Shown one piece after another: positions 24,978-36,252 of a DNA stretch of 64,000 nucleotides. The DNA comes from Tragulus kanchil (taxonomy: Eukaryota > Chordata > Mammalia > Artiodactyla > Tragulidae): contig JAIOJX010000006.1 in NCBI GenBank assembly GCA_022376925.1, positions 55,709,658 through 55,773,657 of the forward strand, in the 5' to 3' direction. The notes beneath the pieces are model-generated. The model did not search any database. It saw nothing but the letters and a program-made list of their open reading frames with translations, and was not told the DNA's origin. Position numbers and translations under genes: made by a program. How positions within the stretch are numbered: position 1 is the first letter of the stretch; each line of letters starts with the position of its first letter.

Positions 24978-25997
24978 CATATATATATGTGTGTGTGTAT
25001 ATAGATAGATAGATTTTATTTTGTTCTCTGCAAAGTAAAGTGCCACACTCTCTTGAACAGCAATAATAGATTTTGAAATAAATGAATTTATTTGAGTCAC
25101 ATTAACAAAAGGACATTTAAACTTTGCCTTCAGGTGTTTTCCACACTTGAAATCCACAGGAAGCTGTCTGCTTGATCCTGGCCCTAATCAACACCTGCCA
25201 ACCTTTCACAGCAACAACTCCCAGGCCATGACCCACCACCCCACCTACCAGCAGTCCTTTTAACAGCTTCCATAAACCCTGGGGCTTCTGGATCAAGATA
25301 ATGCCATTTTGATGGCAATTACCACTTTTTTGGTTTTGGGTGCTCCTACTCTAAATATTCCTTTTCCCAACAATTCAAAACAAAGGAGAATGGACCCATG
25401 TAATATTCTTCAAATATCTGAAGATATTTGTATTCAGGGTCTCAGAGATGAACATATAAATTATACAAAATGATGAATAAATCTTCCAGAAACAAGTTTA
25501 CCTTCATCTCAAACAAGTAATGATTTTTAAATATATATTTTCTTCAAGAAATTTCAGAATTAAGTATTTTTCAGTCTAAAATAAGAATTTTCAAACAATC
25601 TTTACCTTCAAAGTGCGCTAGAAACTATATGGAAAAGCATTGCCATAAACCATACCTTTCTTAAAGGCAAGCAATTGTGCTCTCCCTGCCTGTATGTCTA
25701 CAGACTCAGATGGGAACTCTGCTGAGGGCTCGTGGGCCTGTTGGATCCAGAAGGGCTCACAGACTTTCTTAGACAACCAGCATTATATCCCAACATTATA
25801 GTCAGTATTTAAAATTTTTGGTTTTTGCATAGAAAGAGTGAATACAGAAATGTTTTATTGCAAATAAACCTAGGTAGTCCTGGGCTAAGTAAGCCCTCTG
25901 GAGAAAATAAGGTAAAAGAAGAACACTGAATGCTATTTTCCAAATTAGAACTCCTGGGGTTGAAAGTATTTCAACCAAAGTAAATATTTTTCCTATG

Positions 25998-26071
<74 letters not shown>

Positions 26072-26498
26072 CATATATATATGTGTGTGTGTATATAGAT
26101 AGATAGATTTTATTTTGTTCTCTGCAAAGTAAAGTGCCACACTCTCTTGAACAGCAATAATAGATTTTGAAATAAATGAATTTATTTGAGTCACATTAAC
26201 AAAAGGACATTTAAACTTTGCCTTCAGGTGTTTTCCACACTTGAAATCCACAGGAAGCTGTCTGCTTGATCCTGGCCCTAATCAACACCTGCCAACCTTT
26301 CACAGCAACAACTCCCAGGCCATGACCCACCACCCCACCTACCAGCAGTCCTTTTAACAGCTTCCATAAACCCTGGGGCTTCTGGATCAAGATAATGCCA
26401 TTTTGATGGCAATTACCACTTGGTTTTGGCTCTCCCTACTCTGAAAGGTGATTCTTTCTTCCCCCAACAATTCAAAACAAAGGAGAATGGACCCATGT
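24312..26498. repeat. Tandem duplication D9 (period ~1.09 kb)
   Basis: Copy 1 is 24312-25401, the linker 25402-25405, and copy 2 is 25406-26498. The last 80 bp of copy 1 (from about 25327) are error-rich compared with copy 2, while the rest is nearly identical. The segment 24312-24416 also belongs to D8 and so occurs three times. The unit holds a long AT/GT microsatellite. Confidence 0.97.
24904..25015. repeat. Compound AT/GT/GATA microsatellite (D9 copy 1)
   Basis: A TA tract, then a GT tract, then TATATGTGTGTG and a short GATA tract. The D9 copy at about 25995-26107 has a longer TA tract and a shorter GT tract. Confidence 0.9.
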
Positions 26499-28630
26499 CA
26501 CCAAACAAAATAAGAATAAGGACAAGCACGGTGTGTACATGCAGGGGTTAAGGGGAAACTCTAGAGCCAGCCCAAATGATATATTAAATTGTTTTCTAGG
26601 TTTTAAAGTTTATTGATCTTGAATTTTTAGGGGACATAAAGATGGAATTTCAGAAACCATAAACAGCGGACTCAAAGGAAACTCGAGGCAGTTACATCTG
26701 TGACTTGAAAGAGTCTCATAAAACTAGAAAAGTTCAAAAAAACCAAAAATGAAAACAAACAAAAAAAACTAGAAAAGTTCAGTAAATTATTCAAACACTT
26801 ACTCTGACTGGTATACCAAATACTGACATTTGAATGAATGGCTTCCTTACATCAATGTTCCCAGTCCAGGTAAAAGTAGCTGCTGGCAGGTGCCTTTTTA
26901 AAGTACTGTTCCTATGCTTGAAGCCTACTGGGGCTGGGGGGCAGGGAGGACCACAATCCCTTAGAGGGGCCCTTTCTGGCTTGGGAGAGAAGGGCAGACT
27001 CAGGACACCCCAGTGTTCTCTTCAAGTCTTCTCATCCTTCCAAGTGTGGAGGGGAAGTCCTTGTGGAGAAAGACATTTATGTCAATGAGGGGAGAGCTCA
27101 TGCCTTCTTGACTCCAGGGAACAAAGTAAAATCACAAGCTTGGAAGAGGCAGATTTCAGGCTTGAAGCTGTAACTATGCAGGAGTTAAGGACTGGGAAGG
27201 AAGATTAAACTTTTCCCCACCACTTGAAGCTATTTAGTGCATGACCTCACTGTTTTGGGTCCTAATCATAAAATGTTGGACTTGTCCTGGTAGACAAGGT
27301 GAGGAGAGCAGCCAGCCCTGGAAGACACAGGGGGATCTCAAACCAGTCCAAGTGCTGGTTGAAGACAGCCCTGACTGCAGTGGAGCTGAGTATCTGTCCT
27401 TCCACTGACCAGCTCTGTAACCTGCAGTCCTCACCTCCCTGCTGTTCTCCCAGCTCTCAGGGGCCCCCATCCCCAACCCTTGTGGGTCCTGGTGCAAACA
27501 GACCACAGACACACCTTTTGATGGCAATTACCACTTGGTTTTGGCTCTCCCTACTCTGAAAGGTGATTCTTTCTTCCCCCAACAATTCAAAACAAAGGAG
27601 AATGGACCCATGTCACCAAACAAAATAAGAATAAGGACAAGCACGGTGTGTACATGCAGGGGTTAAGGGGAAACTCTAGAGCCAGCCCAAATGATATATT
27701 AAATTGTTTTCTAGGTTTTAAAGTTTATTGATCTTGAATTTTTAGGGGACATAAAGATGGAATTTCAGAAACCATAAACAGCGGACTCAAAGGAAACTCG
27801 AGGCAGTTACATCTGTGACTTGAAAGAGTCTCATAAAACTAGAAAAGTTCAAAAAAACCAAAAATGAAAACAAACAAAAAAAACTAGAAAAGTTCAGTAA
27901 ATTATTCAAACACTTACTCTGACTGGTATACCAAATACTGACATTTGAATGAATGGCTTCCTTACATCAATGTTCCCAGTCCAGGTAAAAGTAGCTGCTG
28001 GCAGGTGCCTTTTTAAAGTACTGTTCCTATGCTTGAAGCCTACTGGGGCTGGGGGGCAGGGAGGACCACAATCCCTTAGAGGGGCCCTTTCTGGCTTGGG
28101 AGAGAAGGGCAGACTCAGGACACCCCAGTGTTCTCTTCAAGTCTTCTCATCCTTCCAAGTGTTGAGGGGAAGTCCTTGTGGAGAAAGACATTTATGTCAA
28201 TGAGGGGAGAGCTCATGCCTTCTTGACTCCAGGGAACAAAGTAAAATCACAAGCTTGGAAGAGGCAGATTTCAGGCTTGAAGCTGTAACTATGCAGGAGT
28301 TAAGGACTGGGAAGGAAGATTAAACTTTTCCCCACCACTTGAAGCTATTTAGTGCATGACCTCACTGTTTTGGGTCCTAATCATAAAATGTTGGACTTGT
28401 TCTGGTAGACAAGGTGAGGAGAGCAGCCAGCCCTGGAAGACACAGGGGGATCTCAAACCAGTCCAAGTGCTGGTTGAAGACAGCCCTGACTGCAGTGGAG
28501 CTGAGTATCTGTCCTTCCACTGACCAGCTCTGTAACCTGCAGTCCTCACCTCCCTGCTGTTCTCCCAGCTCTCAGGGGCCCCCATCCCCAACCCTTGTGG
28601 GTCCTGGTGCAAACAGACCACAGACACACC
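26401..28630. repeat. Tandem duplication D10 (period 1115 bp)
   Basis: Copy 1 is 26401-27515 and copy 2 is 27516-28630, abutting with no linker and of equal length. There are only isolated substitutions (GTGTGGAGG versus GTGTTGAGG near 27045/28160; TCCTGG versus TTCTGG near 27286/28401). No gene is recognised. Confidence 0.97.
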
Positions 28631-30694
28631 TGAGAGAGAACCACCATGCATCTGTGGCTGTACTTGGTGCATTCTTCTGGGCTTCAGAAGGCTTCCTGGA
28701 AGAGGCAATCCCCAAAGGGCTCAATCTCACGACAGAAACAGGGCCACAGGAAGCCTTTGCCTTGAACTTCCTCCCCTGCCCCAGCCCCTCAGTCACCTTT
28801 ACGTCATCGTGCTTGGTATCTCCAGGACATTGTACACAGGCACACACAGGCACAAATGCAGTGATTGCACAGGTACAGCTCAGAAGAGACTGGTGCAGGG
28901 CTTCATGTCTCCTAGGCAGGGGAAATGACTGAGAAGAGCAGGGCCCCCTACAGAGCTGAGAAATCTGAGCTTGTGCATCTCTTTGCAACAAGGAGCCCTT
29001 TCGGTTTTCCTATGATCCTGCTCTGGCTGTATGCAAGGTTCTATATCCATAACCTGGTTTGTGGCCAGGAAAGGTCACTAGGGATGACCCCACCTCTCCA
29101 GGGTCAAGAAAGGCTCAAGAAAGGATTAAAGAAAGGATCAAGAAAGGCTCAAGAAAGGATTAAGTCAGAAACTACAGCATCAGGTGGAGGGTTTGTCCAG
29201 ACTGCCATTCTAATGAAAGGCTTCTACTCACATGTAGGATTTTTAACTGGATTGCTAGCCTGAGGAGGGCTGAGTAAAGACAAGGTGTAATAGGACACAG
29301 CAGAGAGGGTCACAGACTGGGCTGCTTCCCAGGACTCTGCTCTTGCCTCTGAAGCTGGGGCCACCCCTGTGGCTCCCAGTTGCTTCTCACATGAAGAGCT
29401 CTGTCGGTTCTGTACCATTTCCACCTCTGGGGTCAGCATGTCCCTAAGTATGAAGAACTGCTGTGCCTGTCCCTGGAAAAGCCGTGTAGCCAAGGCGAGG
29501 CCCATGCAGTCTCGGACCCCTATTGCTCAGATACCCAAGGGCAGACGCTCCAGAGGATGGTTTCCTGATTTCCAGAGCACATCAGCTCTCTTTCCACTGC
29601 TTCCATTATTTCTGCAGACGCCTTCAGTGGGCCCTTTGCGTTCTCCCAGCTCTCAGGGGCCCCATCCCCAACCCTTGTGGGTCCTGGTGCAAACAGACCA
29701 CAGACACACCTGAGAGAGAACCACCATGCATCTGTGGCTGTACTTGGTGCATTCTTCTGGGCTTCAGAAGGCTTCCTGGAAGAGGCAATCCCCAAAGGGC
29801 TCAATCTCACGACAGAAACAGGGCCACAGGAAGCCTTTGCCTTGAACTTCCTCCCCTGCCCCAGCCCCTCAGTCACCTTTACGTCATCGTGCTTGGTATC
29901 TCCAGGACATTGTACACAGGCACACACAGGCACAAATGCAGTGATTGCACAGGTACAGCTCAGAAGAGACTGGTGCAGGGCTTCATGTCTCCTAGGCAGG
30001 GGAAATGACTGAGAAGAGCAGGGCCCCCTACAGAGCTGAGAAATCTGAGCTTGTGCATCTCTTTGCAACAAGGAGCCCTTTCGGTTTTCCTATGATCCTG
30101 CTCTGGCTGTATGCAAGGTTCTATATCCATAACCTGGTTTGTGGCCAGGAAAGGTCACTAGGGATGACCCCACCTCTCCAGGGTCAAGAAAGGCTCAAGA
30201 AAGGATTAAAGAAAGGATCAAGAAAGGCTCAAGAAAGGATTAAGTCAGAAACTACAGCATCAGGTGGAGGGTTTGTCCAGACTGCCATTCTAATGAAAGG
30301 CTTCTACTCACATGTAGGATTTTTAACTGGATTGCTAGCCTGAGGAGGGCTGAGTAAAGACAAGGTGTAACAGGACACAGCAGAGAGGGTCACAGACTGG
30401 GCTGCTTCCCAGGACTCTGCTCTTGCCTCTGAAGCTGGGGCCACCCCTGTGGCTCCCAGTTGCTTCTCACATGAAGAGCTCTGTCGGTTCTGTACCATTT
30501 CCACCTCTGGGGTCAGCATGTCCCTAAGTATGAAGAACTGCTGTGCCTGTCCCTGGAAAAGCCGTGTAGCCAAGGCGAGGCCCATGCAGTCTCGGACCCC
30601 TATTGCTCAGATACCCAAGGGCAGACGCTCCAGAGGATGGTTTCCTGATTTCCAGAGCACATCAGCTCTCTTTCCACTGCTTCCATTATTTCTG
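28560..30694. repeat. Tandem duplication D11 (period 1080 bp)
   Basis: Copy 1 is 28560-29614, the linker 29615-29640, and copy 2 is 29641-30694. The linker resembles a corrupted form of the real continuation at 30695-30722. Differences include one C fewer in a run at 29659 and a T/C change near 29291/30371. The unit contains a 12-mer-like minisatellite and long spurious reading frames. Confidence 0.97.
29101..29164. repeat. AAGAAAGG minisatellite (D11 copy 1)
   Basis: Alternating variants of a roughly 12-bp unit (CAAGAAAGGCT, GATTAAAGAAAG, CAAGAAAGGAT), about five units. It is repeated exactly at 30181-30244 in D11 copy 2. Confidence 0.8.
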
Positions 30695-31818
30695 AGTTCC
30701 ATTTTTCTGTGGGTTTGCATTTTTAACAAATGATCTGAAAAGAATTTGATTTTGAGAATTTCCTGAAAAATCTTTTGATGATCAGTGATGTCTACTGTGC
30801 ATCGTGAAACCAGAACTGGCACCCTTGAAGCAGTGGAAATTCCACTTTGAATTAAATACCAGTACAGACTGTCTCAATCCACCCCCAAGAGCTTATCCTT
30901 GTCCTGGTGGTTAGCTGGAGGGAGGGAAGAAGGCAGTCACAAAAAGAGCTCCCTGTGAGAAGGGCTTATGGATGAATTAGATGTGAAATGAAGAAAGAGG
31001 GGAAAGACCGTCTGCCTTTGGTTCATAGTCCAGGGCAGGAAAGGGGGAAGACGCTGAGAAGCTCTTTCTGAGACTTGCTTCTTCACGCAGCAGCCTGTAA
31101 TCCCTCGCCTCCAGCTGTGATAGAAATCTTGATGGGAGGAAGCTTGTGAATTTGTCTGCAGCTCCAGGGCTCAACCCTGTGCTCTTGATAACATCAAGTC
31201 AGAGGTGTCTGGGGCATGTACCTCCCTTCTCTCAACTGCATAGCTCACACAAGCCCGCACTGCCCATCTGCCAGGCCCATGTGGATTGGGATGTGGATTT
31301 CTAGGCCCTGATGCTCTGCTGACTGTGGGAATGTTTTTGAAACCAAAACCATTCCATCCATTCTATCCATTTAGTCAGTCTGGTTGAGAATATCAATTTA
31401 TTTGGGGAGAAGGGAGAGAAGTGGGAGGGTTTGTGGGCACTTTTTGTAGATGCCCATTGATTTTTTTTTTTTTTTTTGTAAATTCCTGTTGAAATCTACA
31501 AAGGAAAAGGACTAGGAGACTAGCCATTGTCAGAAAAATCTCCGCCCTCTAGTGGAGAAAGGCTCAAACAAATAGTTGCATTGAATGTTTGGTTCAATGT
31601 TTGGGCTTGGAACCCTGAACTGGTACCACCCAAGTCAGGACTTTCTGGAGACAGCAGGTGAACCCTTGACTTTAATTCCTGGAGTTGTCTTTCCAGGGGG
31701 TTAAATGTTCATATGGCCCTGAGACTTTGTGTACTTGGGAACCTGCTCAGCAGAGAGAGGAACCAAAAGTAAGTCCTGTTGTTGGGATGACCAGAGCCTG
31801 GGTGAGACCCAGCTTTCC
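30695..31818. other. Intergenic single-copy DNA
   Basis: Between D11 and D12. It contains a 17-T run at 31461-31477. No gene or repeat family is recognised. Confidence 0.5.
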
Positions 31819-33948
31819 CCCCACCCTTGTATGTGGACAGCCCAGCCCTGGGGGCCACTCAGGAAGGAGCCTGTGCCTACGATGTCATCTCCCGGCTAGC
31901 ATGTCTCCAGCTGCAACCACTTCTCTCACACCACCTGAAATCACTCATCCCATTCTATCATGGAGTCCATTCATTAGTCCTCTCCCCCAGTTTTCAACCT
32001 TCCACTCCCCAACCTCCCCAGGCTGAGCATACATCAGCAAGACTTAAGAAACTTTTGGTGAAATAAAGTTACCAGGTGCTATAGGAACAGAGACTCTAAA
32101 CAGGCCACCTGAGCCCACCTCGTCCAGCATTTGACTGGTGCCAGTTAGGATAGGACACTGGCCTCTAGGGAGACTCAGGTCATAGGAAACTGCCAGATGG
32201 ACTTCCAAAGCCCAATCAGAGTGATCGCTGTGAGAGGTTTTAAGAGTCCCAGGGACTGTGGAGCCCATAATGTTTATTTCAAAGAACAGTGAGGCTGTGA
32301 CTGTCCATCAAGTGACACTGGGCTGGTAGTGCACCCTGGGGCCTGCAGAGAGTCAGGGGTGGTGCTCTACTATGGGTAGGGAAGAGGAGCACTGCCAGCC
32401 AATGGAGAAGGTTCTGGCCAAGATGTTTCTAGTAAAACATGGGGGAGGAGGCCCAGAACTGAGAAGTCTGCTCCAAGTGGACTCAGGCCAGGAAAGAGGA
32501 GTGGGGAGCATAGGAAGAGGTGAGTGAGGTCAAGGGAGACTCTTGGGAACTTCTCACTCCTGTCAAACTGTGAAGTTACTGATAAATGAAGAGATTGGTG
32601 ACACAGCAGCAGGTCTGTGGGCGAGAGGCTAGCCACAGGTGATATCTGACAATGGTTAAACACAGCACAAGAGCCTCCCTGGTGGTCCAGGGGGTGGAGA
32701 GTCTGCCTTGCAGTGCAAGGGGCACCGATTCGATCCCTGGCCCAGGAAGATGCCGTGGAGCTGCTGGACTGGTGTGTCCAATTGTGAGCCAGTGCTCTGG
32801 AGTGCATGCGCCCAGAGCCGGTGCTCTGCAACGAGAGAGGCCACTGCAATGAAAGGACCACACAGGCCAAAGATCCAAAATTGAGAGCTCCAGTTCCCCA
32901 CCCTTGTATGTGGACAGCCCAGCCCTGGGGCCACTCAGGAAGGAGCCTGTGCCTCGATGTCATCTCCCGGCTAGCATGTCTCCAGCTGCAACCACTTCTC
33001 TCACACCACCTGAAATCACTCATCCCATTCTATCATGGAGTCCATTCATTAGTCCTCTCCCCCAGTTTTCAACCTTCCACTCCCCAACCTCCCCAGGCTG
33101 AGCATACATCAGCAAGACTTAAGAAACTTTTGGTGAAATAAAGTTACCAGGTGCTATAGGAACAGAGACTCTAAACAGGCCACCTGAGCCCACCTCGTCC
33201 AGCATTTGACTGGTGCCAGTTAGGATAGGACACTGGCCTCTAGGGAGACTCAGGTCATAGGAAACTGCCAGATGGACTTCCAAAGCCCAATCAGAGTGAT
33301 CGCTGTGAGAGGTTTTAAGAGTCCCAGGGACTGTGGAGCCCATAATGTTTATTTCAAAGAACAGTGAGGCTGTGACTGTCCATCAAGTGACACTGGGCTG
33401 GTAGTGCACCCTGGGGCCTGCAGAGAGTCAGGGGTGGTGCTCTACTATGGGTAGGGAAGAGGAGCACTGCCAGCCAATGGAGAAGGTTCTGGCCAAGATG
33501 TTTCTAGTAAAACATGGGGGAGGAGGCCCAGAACTGAGAAGTCTGCTCCAAGTGGACTCAGGCCAGGAAAGAGGAGTGGGGAGCATAGGAAGAGGTGAGT
33601 GAGGTCAAGGGAGACTCTTGGGAACTTCTCACTCCTGTCAAACTGTGAAGTTACTGATAAATGAAGAGATTGGTGACACAGCAGCAGGTCTGTGGGCGAG
33701 AGGCTAGCCACAGGTGATATCTGACAATGGTTAAACACAGCACAAGAGCCTCCCTGGTGGTCCAGGGGGTGGAGAGTCTGCCTTGCAGTGCAAGGGGCAC
33801 CGATTCGATCCCTGGCCCAGGAAGATGCCGTGGAGCTGCTGGACTGGTGTGTCCAATTGTGAGCCAGTGCTCTGGAGTGCATGCGCCCAGAGCCGGTGCT
33901 CTGCAACGAGAGAGGCCACTGCAATGAAAGGACCACACAGGCCAAAGA
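31819..33948. repeat. Tandem duplication D12 (period ~1.08 kb)
   Basis: Copy 1 is 31819-32873, the linker 32874-32895, and copy 2 is 32896-33948. Differences are 1-base indels near the left edge (GGGGG versus GGGG; CCTACG versus CCTCG). The junction interrupts a tRNA-type SINE, so copy 1 carries a SINE lacking its 3' end while the copy at 33746-34014 is complete. Confidence 0.97.
32671..32873 (+). mobile_element. tRNA-Glu SINE, short form, 3' end lost at D12 junction
   Basis: Identical to the element at 33746-34014 up to CAGGCCAAAGA and then lost into the D12 linker. Its truncation follows from the duplication boundary, not from retrotransposition. Confidence 0.85.
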
Positions 33949-34014
33949 ATAAAAGACAGATGAAAGTAAATACAAAAATCAATAAAAGAGGCCGGCGGGG
34001 GGGGGGGGGGGGGG
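33746..34014 (+). mobile_element. tRNA-Glu SINE, short form, with poly-G end
   Basis: Head CCTCCCTGGTGGTCCAGGGG and body GTGTCCAATTGTGAGCCAG, ending AATAAAAGAGGCCGGC plus 18 G. The target duplication CAGCACAA is at 33738-33745 and 34015-34022. The short form lacks the C-rich 3' extension of the young copies. Confidence 0.85.
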
Positions 34015-36252
34015 CAGCACAAACATTTACAGATGACTTTCTTATTTGTTACCTTCTGGGTATTCTCCCCAACTTCCCATTTCTTCACATAGATCTGTTA
34101 ATTGTTTGAAATGATCCCCTAAATATTCCATTATCCACGAGAAAAATGTCAACTTGCTTCAGTAACCTCTTAGCCCCAAATTATCAGAACACCCATCTTA
34201 ATGTCTAATTTAAGTCCTTTCTTCAATATGTCGGTTACTTTTTATTACATCCTGAAACGGCAGCTAGTCCCTGTGACCACTCCCTATGGCTTCATTTCCA
34301 CTTCATTCCTTTTCACATAATCCAAAGATCTGAAAACATGTGAGTAGCAGAATTAATGAGCAAATTGATACAGGGAGGGGAATTGACAGAATTTAAAAGA
34401 AGAGTCTGTTTCAAGTCACCTAAACGTGTACAATTACATACAAATAGCCCCCATCTTCACAACTGGATTCTCTTATATTGCTAAGTGTGCGTGTGTGTAT
34501 GCTAGTAAAGTATAAATTCCTTGAGGGCATGGCCATGTGTTATTTCACAACTCATTGATTTCAGTAAAACCATGCACTCATCGCTTGGCATGCTTATTAT
34601 AAACTACTCTTACCATTCTTTTTCCTGGAGGAAGAAATGGCATCTCACTCCAGTATTCTTGCCTGGAAAATTCAAAGGAGAGAGGACCCTGGTGGGATAC
34701 AGTCGACAAAGTCACAAAGAGTAAGACACGACTGAGCACCCATGCACACAGTCATCATACGTTTTTGACACTAAAACCAGTCTCCTAAGGATTCTAGCTC
34801 TAGTTTTCTTATATAGTGAAAGGTACTAACCCTGACGTTTTTAACGATTTGGTATTTCAGATTTCCCTTCTTCATCCAGTGCCCCACCTCCGTCTGAAGT
34901 GGACTGCATTTTCAAAGCTTGACCATCTTGGCAATGTCCTTCTTAGCCCGACACCATGGAGGCTAGAAGGTTCAGACTTATCTTTTGCCATTTCTCCGAG
35001 GGTAGAACAGAGGTGGAAATAAACATGCTTTCCTATTTGAATTGCAGAAGACCCTCTGCAAGTTTGTGCGTTATGTTAAACCATAGAGAAGTGAGCTCAC
35101 ATCTGTCCAGCTAGCATAGGTTCAGATAAAAAAAAAAAAAACATAAGAGGCCGGGAGCACAAACATTTACAGATGACTTTCTTATTTGTTACCTTCTGGG
35201 TATTCTCCCCAACTTCCCATTTCTTCACATAGATCTGTTAATTGTTTGAAATGATCCCCTAAATATTCCATTATCCACGAGAAAAATGTCAACTTGCTTC
35301 AGTAACCTCTTAGCCCCAAATTATCAGAACACCCATCTTAATGTCTAATTTAAGTCCTTTCTTCAATATGTCGGTTACTTTTTATTACATCCTGAAACGG
35401 CAGCTAGTCCCTGTGACCACTCCCTATGGCTTCATTTCCACTTCATTCCTTTTCACATAATCCAAAGATCTGAAAACATGTGAGTAGCAGAATTAATGAG
35501 CAAATTGATACAGGGAGGGGAATTGACAGAATTTAAAAGAAGAGTCTGTTTCAAGTCACCTAAACGTGTACAATTACATACAAATAGCCCCCATCTTCAC
35601 AACTGGATTCTCTTATATTGCTAAGTGTGCGTGTGTGTATGCTAGTAAAGTATAAATTCCTTGAGGGCATGGCCATGTGTTATTTCACAACTCATTGATT
35701 TCAGTAAAACCATGCACTCATCGCTTGGCATGCTTATTATAAACTACTCTTACCATTCTTTTTCCTGGAGGAAGAAATGGCATCTCACTCCAGTATTCTT
35801 GCCTGGAAAATTCAAAGGAGAGAGGACCCTGGTGGGATACAGTCGACAAAGTCACAAAGAGTAAGACACGACTGAGCACCCATGCACACAGTCATCATAC
35901 GTTTTTGACACTAAAACCAGTCTCCTAAGGATTCTAGCTCTAGTTTTCTTATATAGTGAAAGGTACTAACCCTGACGTTTTTAACGATTTGGTATTTCAG
36001 ATTTCCCTTCTTCATCCAGTGCCCCACCTCCGTCTGAAGTGGACTGCATTTTCAAAGCTTGACCATCTTGGCAATGTCCTTCTTAGCCCGACACCATGGA
36101 GGCTAGAAGGTTCAGACTTATCTTTTGCCATTTCTCCGAGGGTAGAACAGAGGTGGAAATAAACATGCTTTCCTATTTGAATTGCAGAAGACCCTCTGCA
36201 AGTTTGTGCGTTATGTTAAACCATAGAGAAGTGAGCTCACATCTGTCCAGCT
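33986..36252. repeat. Tandem duplication D13 (period 1140 bp)
   Basis: Copy 1 is 33986-35112, the linker 35113-35144 (mostly poly-A), and copy 2 is 35145-36252. From 34016/35156 onward the copies look identical. An 18-G run at 33997-34014 in copy 1 is missing from copy 2. The unit carries a BovA2 fragment. Confidence 0.97.
34624..34736 (-). mobile_element. BovA2-type SINE fragment (D13 copy 1)
   Basis: CACTCCAGTATTCTTGCCTG and GTAAGACACGACTGAGCA are the reverse complement of the BovA2 core. The D13 copy is at 35764-35876, where D14 begins. Confidence 0.85.

Noticed and set aside
29101..29164. CRISPR-like regular repeats
   Set aside because: Units are only about 12 bp, imperfect and without unique spacers, and the genome is mammalian. 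It is a minisatellite.
28414..30071. Long reading frames on both strands (28414-28932 +, 28572-28991 -, 29520-30071 -, 29523-30008 +)
   Set aside because: They overlap each other on opposite strands, cross the D11 junction and show no protein family motif. They recur only because the DNA is duplicated. GC-rich non-coding sequence with few stops explains them.
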